The notes under the pieces: generated by a model
Seen by the model: only the letters and a program-made list of their open reading frames with translations
What the model was told of the DNA's origin: nothing
Database searches by the model: none
Made by a program: the position numbers and the translations under genes
Part shown: positions 57,517 through 64,000 of the stretch, piece by piece
Position numbering within the stretch: position 1 is the first letter of the stretch
How the letters are laid out: every line of letters begins with the position of its first letter
Assembly: GCF_002741015.1 (NCBI RefSeq)
Contig: NZ_CP016617.1
Coordinates: 124,001-188,000, forward strand
Length of the DNA stretch: 64,000 nucleotides
Direction of reading: 5' to 3'
From: Microvirga ossetica
GTDB lineage: Bacteria; Pseudomonadota; Alphaproteobacteria; Rhizobiales; Beijerinckiaceae

Positions 57517-57843
57517 TCAGGAGGTAAAGTTGGGTGAGAAGTTACGGCTGCGGGTAGCAAGGTTGGGGGGCGCGGAATCGGCTGGAGCTTGCCCGGTGTC
57601 CCCCGAGGCTGCCGAATTCGGCTTGATGGCACCGGCCTCAATGAGCCCCTTGACAACCCGCTGCATCAACTCGACCGAATTGGCGAAGGCATCCACTGGC
57701 ATCACGATTCGCTGACGGAAGGCCGGTTTTGGGTTGTTATTGGCATCACGCTCAGCGGGCGATAGACTCATCAGATCTATACGAACAATCGGCCCTGTGA
57801 TCGTAATTTCCGCAATTCCGTCAGAATAGACTTCGTCTTGCAT
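57517..57843 (-). CDS. Small conserved protein between exporter and substrate genes
   Basis: 108 aa: GIAEITITGPIVRIDLMSLS, FRQRIVMPVDAFANSVELMQ, RVVKGLIEAGAIKPN, then a Ser/Pro tail. No signal peptide or membrane segment. The beta-rich start and amphipathic middle suggest a small cytoplasmic partner. It is tightly packed (12 bp after the large gene, 19 bp before the likely exporter start), so it probably serves the secretion system; function unknown. Confidence 0.65.
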   Translation of the reverse strand: MQDEVYSDGIAEITITGPIVRIDLMSLSPAERDANNNPKPAFRQRIVMPVDAFANSVELMQRVVKGLIEAGAIKPNSAASGDTGQAPADSAPPNLATRSRNFSPNFTS

Positions 57844-57855
57844 TGGATGGTTTCC

Positions 57856-60800
57856 CTATGCTGCTGCCGAAGGATTGAAGAGAACGTCGACCCAGTAGTT
57901 GCTCTTCTGGTAGGAGTTGGTTGGGAACAGGCTCGAGGTGCCATAAGCGTAGACGCCGTTGCGGCTTGCCGTGGTGTCGGCCAAACCCTTCAAGGGTCCA
58001 TTGGTCACGTCCGCCGTGAAGAAGTTGCTTGTGGAGGCGTAACGGCTGTTGCTGTGGTAGGAGACCACGTAGGTGGTGTTGGCGTTGATCGCGATCGGGT
58101 TGGCGAAGGTGGCGGTTTGCCAGCCGCTGGCTGTCTCATTGGCGAACGTCACCGAGCCCAGGTTAGTGCCCGTGCTCGTCCAAAGCGTGCCGGTATGGGT
58201 GCCAGTCTCGTTAGTAGCTTTGTAGAACCGAATCCCGCTCACCGTGCCGGCGCTGGTGGCCTGAAACTTCATTCCAAGCTCCGCCGACTTGTCTGCGACT
58301 GACGGTGATGCCGGGGTGGCCGAGGAGCTGAACAGGCTCACTGCTGAGCCTGGCGCGTTGACTGAGAGGCTGACGCTAGCCGAAGCGGCGCCGCCACGCC
58401 CATCAGAGATGGCATAGTTGAAGCCTGCTGTGCCAGTATAATCGGCATTGGGTGTGAAGGTGACCTCTCTGCTAGTGGTGTTGTAGGTAACGCTGCCGTT
58501 GGTGGCTCCACTGACACCGGAGATGCTCAGTGTATCACCATCCGGATCGTTATCGTTGCCTAGTAACGCCGAGGCGGCAATGGTGATCGCCCTATTGGCA
58601 GTGGTAGTGAACCCACTGTCGTTGACCGCCACCGGTTGCTGGTTAACCGTAGAGGGATTGAAGAGAACGTCGACCCAGTAGTTGCTCTTCTGGTAGGAGT
58701 TGGTTGGGAACAGGCTCGAGGTGCCATAAGCGTAGACGCCGTTGCGGCTTGCCGTGGTGTCGGCCAAACCCTTCAAGGGTCCATTGGTCACGTCCGCCGT
58801 GAAGAAGTTGCTTGTGGAGGCGTAACGGCTGTTGCTGTGGTAGGAGACCACGTAGGTGGTGTTGGCGTTGATCGCGATCGGGTTGGCGAAGGTGGCGGTT
58901 TGCCAGCCGCTGGCTGTCTCATTGGCGAACGTCACCGAGCCCAGGTTAGTGCCCGTGCTCGTCCAAAGCGTGCCGGTATGGGTGCCAGTCTCGTTAGTAG
59001 CTTTGTAGAACCGAATCCCGCTCACCGTGCCGGCGCTGGTGGCCTGAAACTTCATTCCAAGCTCCGCCGACTTGTCTGCGACTGACGGTGATGCCGGGGT
59101 GGCCGAGGAGCTGAACAGGCTCACTGCTGAGCCTGGCGCGTTGACTGAGAGGCTGACGCTAGCCGAAGCGGCGCCGCCACGCCCATCAGAGATGGCATAG
59201 TTGAAGCCTGCTGTGCCAGTATAATCGGCATTGGGTGTGAAGGTGACCTCTCTGCTAGTGGTGTTGTAGGTAACGCTGCCGTTGGTGGCTCCACTGACAC
59301 CGGAGATGCTCAGTGTATCACCATCCGGATCGTTATCGTTGCCTAGTAACGCCGAGGCGGCAATGGTGATCGCCCTATTGGCAGTGGTAGTGAACCCACT
59401 GTCGTTGACCGCCACCGGTTGCTGGTTAACCGGAGCTGGCGCGTTGACTGAGAGGCTGACGCTAGCCGAAGCGGCGCCGCCACGCCCATCAGAGATGGCA
59501 TAGTTGAAGCCTGCTGTGCCAGTATAATCGGCATTGGGTGTGAAGGTGACCTCTCTGCTAGTGGTGTTGTAGGTAACGCTGCCGTTGGTGGCTCCACTGA
59601 CACCGGAGATGCTCAGTGTATCACCATCCGGATCGTTATCGTTGCCTAGTAACGCCGAGGCGGCAATGGTGATCGCCCTATTGGCAGTGGTAGTGAACCC
59701 ACTGTCGTTGACCGCCACCGGTTGCTGGTTAACCGTAGAGGGATTGAAGAGAACGTCGACCCAGTAGTTCTCAGCTTTGAAGACGCTGGTCGGGAAGGTA
59801 CTGGTCAAACCATAGGCATAGACACCCGCATTTGCCGGTGCCGAAAGGGGCCCGTTTGTCACCGAAGAGGCGAAGCCATTTGTAGTCGATGAGTAGTAGC
59901 CGCCGGTGTGGTAGGAGACCACGTAGGTGGTGTTGGGCGTGATCGCCACTGGGCTTGAGAAGCTTACCGCCTGCCACCCGTTGCCAGTTTCATTCGTGAA
60001 GGTCGCCGATGCCAGCTTGGTGCCAGTGCCCGACCAAAGCGTGCCCGTATGAGTACCCACATTCAGATCGTTCTTGAAGAATCTCACCCCGGTGACGGTA
60101 CCGGCAACCGAAGACTGGAACTTCATCCCGACTTCAATCGGGTTGCGATCCAGCTGGGCCACACTCGGCGGGCTTGCCGAGGCCGTGAAAAGATTATTGC
60201 CTGTCACCGTAACCGTTTGGCCGGCTTTCGGGACCTCCACATTAACGCTGTCGTCGACAGCTCTGGTCCTGATTGTAAACGTGCCGGCAGTATGGGGCAC
60301 CCAGCTGTAGGTCCAATTCTCATCCCCAGTCACTGGGTGCCAGGTGGCGCCGCTATCAGTCGTGATCTCAACGCCTGCAACAACTCCCCCACCACTATCG
60401 GAGGCCGTGCCGCTGATCGTCACAGCTTGACCTACCGTGAGGGCACTGCCGGCACTTGGATTCGTGATGGTTGAAACAGGTTTCGTGGTATCGGTTGATT
60501 GGGTCGCCGCCACAAGCCCGGGCTCCAATGTGCCCGGCTCAATGCCCATGTCGGCCAGCAAGTTGACCATAGCCTGCTTGACACGGGGATCAACAGGAGT
60601 TGCCTCTAGGTCATGATTTGAGTCGAGGCCCCAGGCCCAGTAGACAGTGCCGGCACCGAAAACCAAAGCACCACTGGGAGCGCGGTAAAGTGTTAGATTA
60701 TGCTCGGCTGTGCCCGCCCCAGTTCTGGTACCATAATCTCGCAGATACTTGTCCACTGGTAGCGTGGTGGATGACAGCTTGACGAGACCTGCAGGATCAA

Positions 60801-62649
60801 AGCCGTTATCGGGTGCGGCATCCCATTCGTAGCCGAGATAGTTCTTCGTGAGTGTCGCTGTTTGACCCGGCTGGAGGTCCGCAACACTAGTGTTGCGCCA
60901 GAAGCGCAGATTAGCGTCGTCGTACGGGACGGTGATTGCATCAAGCCGGTACGAGTCGACCTGGAACATGGTGCCGGTCAGAGAGTTCTCTGGTTGCCCT
61001 GCGCCCACAGAATTTGGTCCGACAAACCGCGGATCTCTCCAGGTTCCGGTCCATTCGTTACTCGGATCAATCGGCCCCGCCCTGGTCTCCTTGTAAGAAA
61101 CGAGGGTGCGATAATCCTGACTGCCTGTGCTGATGCTGGGCTCCCAGCGCGTCTTCCAGTAGGCTTCATTACCGCTCCAGAAAGCGAGGTTCACGCCAGC
61201 ATCACGGGCCGCTTCCACGTTGGCGCGCTGTTGGCCTGACCAGTACTCGTCATGGCCGACACTCAGATACATCTTATGGTTCTTAAGCAGGTTGCCGAAG
61301 CGGTCAACGTCCACGCCGCTCATGTAGGAGACATCGTAGCCGTTCTTCTCAAGCCACATAAGCGCCGGAAATTCGACACTGAAGATGTAATCCTGCGGGC
61401 CTGCAGCGAGGCCGCCGCCGCGGGTTATGATGGGGCGATTGTAGCTGACCTTGTAGGCACGCCCAGGTGATGTATCGCCCCCTGGTCCATTTCCCTGATA
61501 AAGGTTCGCACCGCCCCAGTGATTATAGGCCTGCCAAGTCGTGTCTGCCGTCTGAAAAATGACATCGCTGCTGCTGCTGTCGTCGCGAACAATGAATGGA
61601 ATGTGGTTCTGCCCAGCCGTACCGTCCTGGCGTACGAGCTTGGCAGTGTAGATACCCGATACGGCATCGGCCGGGATGTCCCAGGATGCCGTGACGGCCC
61701 AGTTGCCGGCATCAACCAGACCGGTGGTGCTATCGCGCAGCGGTGTGGGCTGGGTTTGGACGCCCGTATGCTGCAGGGTGGCTACCTTGCGAGCGCCCAT
61801 GCCGCCATAATAGCCGAGGCGGTAGATGTCGATCCGGTAGTTATTCGAGTCAGTGTTGATCTTGAAATCAACCCTGTTGCCGCGGTTAATGCTGATGTCG
61901 GTGGCGAAGCCCTCAATATTGGAGCTGCCCGCGCCCGTGATATCCCACTCGCTCTGAGGATTGCCGGGCTTTTGGTTCTCGAGAACGATAGCATTCGGCT
62001 CTGGTGCCGTGAGGTCGAAGTTCACCGGCTCGCTAGTAGTGGTCTTGGCTGTAACGGGACCTTTCAGCACCCCGCGCTGTTCAATGTTCCTCGGATCGCG
62101 GCCTTCCGCTTCCAGGCCGGGAGGGGTGAGCGGAAGTATCAGTCGTTCGCCTCCAGGCCGGTAAACCTCTCTTGGGGGGAAGTTATTTACAGTGTCAGCA
62201 AGAACACGAGATGCTGCCGAGTCTTGCGCTGGCTCTGGCAGTGGGGTTACCGCGAGAGCCGCTGGTTGTGATGGAGTTAACTGTGTGGAGATCGGGTCGG
62301 TCAGCACCGATGAGGGATCATGTGCCTCAAGAGGCGCTTGCCCAGCGGCGGAGTCCATAGGATCAAGGTGTCCTGCCGGGAGATCCCACCTGGGTGTGGA
62401 TGAGGATGGTCCTGTCGTTTCGTCTCCTCCGGCGCGGTCCTGATTTTCAGTCTGAAGAGGGACACGCGCGCCACCATTGGAAGATGCCCCTGCTAATTCC
62501 TCCGCATGCAGACCACTAGCAGAGATCCCATTCAGGCCGCCTTCTTGTGCGAACCCAATAAGCGATGTCTCTTCTAGAAACTCGGAACCATCCAAAGAAT
62601 CCATTCCGTCCGTTTCGGGCTCTGAAATTCTATCACTTGATTGGAGCAT
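57856..62649 (-). CDS. Large secreted multidomain protein: DMF-amidase-like, Ig-like, DUF4082 and cadherin-like repeats
   Basis: 1,597 aa, no signal peptide. Residues ~1-210 are acidic and low-complexity. About 215-705 resemble the C-terminal domain of N,N-dimethylformamidase beta subunits (YRIDIYRLGYYGGMGARKV, YLSVGHDEYWSGQQRANVE). About 715-810 are Ig-like (STITNPSAGSALTVGQAVTI). Then DUF4082 (about 820-968), a cadherin-like module (NQQPVAVNDSGFTTTANRAI), and two tandem cadherin+DUF4082 units nearly identical in DNA. No RTX nonapeptides are visible. Its place as first gene before an ABC exporter and HlyD adaptor marks it as the probable type I substrate; likely cell-surface or extracellular. 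Confidence 0.88.
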   Translation of the reverse strand: MLQSSDRISEPETDGMDSLDGSEFLEETSLIGFAQEGGLNGISASGLHAEELAGASSNGGARVPLQTENQDRAGGDETTGPSSSTPRWDLPAGHLDPMDSAAGQAPLEAHDPSSVLTDPISTQLTPSQPAALAVTPLPEPAQDSAASRVLADTVNNFPPREVYRPGGERLILPLTPPGLEAEGRDPRNIEQRGVLKGPVTAKTTTSEPVNFDLTAPEPNAIVLENQKPGNPQSEWDITGAGSSNIEGFATDISINRGNRVDFKINTDSNNYRIDIYRLGYYGGMGARKVATLQHTGVQTQPTPLRDSTTGLVDAGNWAVTASWDIPADAVSGIYTAKLVRQDGTAGQNHIPFIVRDDSSSSDVIFQTADTTWQAYNHWGGANLYQGNGPGGDTSPGRAYKVSYNRPIITRGGGLAAGPQDYIFSVEFPALMWLEKNGYDVSYMSGVDVDRFGNLLKNHKMYLSVGHDEYWSGQQRANVEAARDAGVNLAFWSGNEAYWKTRWEPSISTGSQDYRTLVSYKETRAGPIDPSNEWTGTWRDPRFVGPNSVGAGQPENSLTGTMFQVDSYRLDAITVPYDDANLRFWRNTSVADLQPGQTATLTKNYLGYEWDAAPDNGFDPAGLVKLSSTTLPVDKYLRDYGTRTGAGTAEHNLTLYRAPSGALVFGAGTVYWAWGLDSNHDLEATPVDPRVKQAMVNLLADMGIEPGTLEPGLVAATQSTDTTKPVSTITNPSAGSALTVGQAVTISGTASDSGGGVVAGVEITTDSGATWHPVTGDENWTYSWVPHTAGTFTIRTRAVDDSVNVEVPKAGQTVTVTGNNLFTASASPPSVAQLDRNPIEVGMKFQSSVAGTVTGVRFFKNDLNVGTHTGTLWSGTGTKLASATFTNETGNGWQAVSFSSPVAITPNTTYVVSYHTGGYYSSTTNGFASSVTNGPLSAPANAGVYAYGLTSTFPTSVFKAENYWVDVLFNPSTVNQQPVAVNDSGFTTTANRAITIAASALLGNDNDPDGDTLSISGVSGATNGSVTYNTTSREVTFTPNADYTGTAGFNYAISDGRGGAASASVSLSVNAPAPVNQQPVAVNDSGFTTTANRAITIAASALLGNDNDPDGDTLSISGVSGATNGSVTYNTTSREVTFTPNADYTGTAGFNYAISDGRGGAASASVSLSVNAPGSAVSLFSSSATPASPSVADKSAELGMKFQATSAGTVSGIRFYKATNETGTHTGTLWTSTGTNLGSVTFANETASGWQTATFANPIAINANTTYVVSYHSNSRYASTSNFFTADVTNGPLKGLADTTASRNGVYAYGTSSLFPTNSYQKSNYWVDVLFNPSTVNQQPVAVNDSGFTTTANRAITIAASALLGNDNDPDGDTLSISGVSGATNGSVTYNTTSREVTFTPNADYTGTAGFNYAISDGRGGAASASVSLSVNAPGSAVSLFSSSATPASPSVADKSAELGMKFQATSAGTVSGIRFYKATNETGTHTGTLWTSTGTNLGSVTFANETASGWQTATFANPIAINANTTYVVSYHSNSRYASTSNFFTADVTNGPLKGLADTTASRNGVYAYGTSSLFPTNSYQKSNYWVDVLFNPSAAA
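57872..59437 (-). repeat. Two tandem 783-bp coding repeats, plus a third ~300-bp part copy
   Basis: Units 57872-58654 and 58655-59437 begin GGATTGAAGAGAACGTCGAC and appear identical over nearly their whole length; 783 bp is 261 codons. The cadherin-like part alone recurs at about 59437-59740. Units can be gained or lost without frame change. Confidence 0.9.
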
Positions 62650-62763
62650 GAGAAACTCCCATAGATACGTGACTTCAGGGCAGTGTTAACTACACTTTGT
62701 CATCATAATAACTGTTTCAAAAGTCCCATAATCCGGTCCGGTCTGGCACTTAGTAGGTAGATC

Positions 62764-63627
62764 TCAACGTGCTCCGCGATAACAATACAGTGGCTGAGTG
62801 ATCTTCCCTGGCAGTGCGAGCGGCATGCCCGCGAACCAGGCATCAAGCCCAATGAGGTTCAGGGCTGCTGCCGTCAGCACGTGCCGGAGATGCGTTTTGG
62901 CGAGACCGATATAGCGGGAGCGCCGCAGGTGCAGGACCCGGACGCCCGCCGAAATCGTTCCCTCGATCCCGGCGCGCTGTCGATCCTCCTTTGAGAAGGC
63001 AAGCTGCGCCTCGCGCTGGCGAGCCGCCTCCAGCGTCTCGTGTTCCTCGGGTGGTCGCAGTGTGAGAAGGCGCCGGCCGCTTCGGGTACACCGTGACTTC
63101 AACGGACAGGGGCGACAGTGGATCGTCGAGAAGCGCACCTTGAAGGCGGTCCGTCCCTGCCAGTAATCAGGAAGCCAACGCCTGCTCGTGTGCGCTGCCG
63201 GACAGGTCGCCACTTGCCGATTCTGTTCCCGGCACAGGACCAGGAGGGTGTCGAGCAGGTGTTCTTCCGCGCCTCCCGCCACCAGACAACTGCGGAATTC
63301 GCTCAGGACCGAGGCATCGAAGCCAGGGTCGGTCAATTCCAGTCCCAGCAGGTATTTCCAGTCAATGCGGCTGCGACGGCCTCGGCCGCCTGACGGTCAG
63401 ACAAGTTCTCGGCGAACTGAAGCAAGCTCACCAGCGCCAGCCGCCACGGGCATTCGGTGGGCTGTCTGCAACTCGCGAAGAGAGGCGCGAACTGGGCGTC
63501 AGTGGAAATCGTCCCGAGTTGGTCGCATAGGCGCAGATTTGAATTGCCACGCGGGAAGGCGGCATGGGCAACGGCTGCGGTGGAAGCCGGAACATCAGCA
63601 CACAAGGTCGGGCAGAGTGACATAGAA
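62764..63627 (-). pseudogene. IS1182-family transposase, frameshifted and internally deleted
   Basis: Starts MSLCPTLCADVPASTAAVAH; DQLGTISTDAQFAPLFASCR; LQFAENLSDRQAAEAV, then a one-base deletion near 63375 moves to LTDPGFDASVLSEFRSCLVA. After LLDTLLVLCREQ about 200 residues are missing, and the gene resumes NRQVATCPAAHTSRRWLPDY, CPLKSRCT, RYIGLAKTHLRHVLTAAALN. Inactive. Confidence 0.82.
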
Positions 63628-63750
63628 CCCTCCAGAGTTGCAGAATTCAGGTCCTGCAACCCGAATGCCAAGCCTACCTCAAACGCTCCAACCCATTCGC
63701 CAGCAGTATCGGGAAAATGGAAAGCACTTTTGTGACCGAGGAGGTTCTCC

Positions 63751-63811
63751 ATGCCTCAACAGCCCCGGCGCTTTACGTAGGAATTGCGGGATGAAGCCGT
63801 TCGGCTTCGCA
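63751..63811 (+). pseudogene. IS3-type OrfA, first codons only
   Basis: Reads MPQQPRRFT, a stop, then ELRDEAVRLR, the usual IS3 OrfA start with an in-frame TAG, and is cut by the IS630 end at 63814. Confidence 0.55.
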
Positions 63812-63815
63812 GCTA

Positions 63816-63922
63816 AACCGCGTCTATTTTGGGAACCGTAGTTCTTCCTCCTTGGGGTCGAGCTGATCCTTGACCCAGAGGCGATCGGCCAGGGCGCATG
63901 GATCCTTGTTGATGCGGGTTTC
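63816..63922 (-). pseudogene. IS630 right-end fragment
   Basis: Minus strand: ETRINKDPCALADRLWVKDQ-LDPKEEELRFPK-stop and the terminus AACCGCGTCTATTTTGGGAACC, matching 47690-47786 with few differences. Truncated at 63922. Confidence 0.83.
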
Positions 63923-63968
63923 ATTTCGGCGCGGTCAGTCATCAGGGCACTCTGCTGACAAAGCAGAG

Positions 63969-63982
63969 CGCTCTTCCGATCT
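63969..63982 (+). other. 14-mer identical to the 3' end of Illumina adapters
   Basis: CGCTCTTCCGATCT matches the last 14 bases of a standard Illumina adapter, 18 bp from the window end. It may be an assembly artefact or chance. Confidence 0.45.
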
Positions 63983-64000
63983 GCGATTGCCTCGGTGATC

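Noticed and set aside
57838..59503. Repeated plus-strand ORFs in the tandem-repeat region
   Set aside because: They are antisense copies generated by the 783-bp repeats of the large minus-strand gene.
57872..59740. Direct repeats as a possible CRISPR or satellite array
   Set aside because: The units are hundreds of bases long, in frame and encode protein domains; no short repeat-spacer structure is seen anywhere in the window.
63679..63942. Minus-strand 87-codon frame at the right end
   Set aside because: It is the wrong frame over an IS630 right-end fragment and an IS3 orfA remnant.

Overview
The window is GC-rich alphaproteobacterial DNA, most like a Hyphomicrobiales genome such as Methylobacterium or Microvirga. 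That placement is inferred from the IS repertoire, a DUF6894-type protein and the style of the secreted proteins; I saw no rRNA, tRNA or housekeeping marker. It reads as a graveyard and breeding ground of mobile DNA, on a plasmid or genomic island, with a few non-mobile genes embedded. Fragments of about 30 elements are visible (IS110, IS630, IS66, IS5, IS3, IS21, IS91, IS481, IS1182, a RIT-type tyrosine-recombinase element, a group II intron and several large serine recombinases, LSRs). Many sit inside one another.

Layout. 0-19 kb: the end of a RIT element interrupts IS66 tnpB, and that IS66 interrupts an LSR gene (LSR-3). Then come two IS110s, an intact IS630, an IS91 with its own tyrosine recombinase, an IS110 pseudogene split by IS21 (6-bp target duplication), another IS110, and an IS630 carrying LSR-1 copy A. 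19-20.5 kb: a secreted right-handed beta-helix protein with RTX repeats. 20.8-27.7 kb: a nest in which an IS5 transposase gene holds a group II intron, whose reverse transcriptase gene holds LSR-1 copy B; the same IS5 gene also holds a second, intact IS5. 27.7-33.7 kb: IS110s and an IS630 nested as IS110 > IS630 > IS110, then IS481 and IS1182 scraps. 33.8-36.1 kb: a DUF6894-like protein and a GMC-type flavin oxidoreductase. 36.1-47.8 kb: IS5, IS3, LSR-1 copy C, LSR-2 between IS66 ends, the other half of LSR-3, IS110 and IS630. 48-51 kb: two glycosyltransferases. 51.5-53.7 kb: IS3 and a decayed fourth LSR-1. 54-62.7 kb: a type I secretion cluster (large repeat protein, small protein, ABC exporter, HlyD-type adaptor). 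62.7-64 kb: transposase debris and an Illumina-adapter-like 14-mer.

How it works together. The non-mobile genes suggest cell-surface or matrix functions: an RTX beta-helix protein, a DMF-amidase-like/DUF4082/cadherin repeat protein with its exporter, and two glycosyltransferases. The most notable mobile unit is LSR-1: 2,482 bp, three copies with identical predicted proteins plus one relic, with ends that resolve to a GA dinucleotide. It sits inside genes of other mobile elements, three times at one codon position in an IS630 transposase and once in the intron reverse transcriptase. Target-site reconstruction also shows that an IS66-interrupted LSR-3 gene lies in two complementary halves about 43 kb apart in opposite orientation, which implies a large inversion or duplication.
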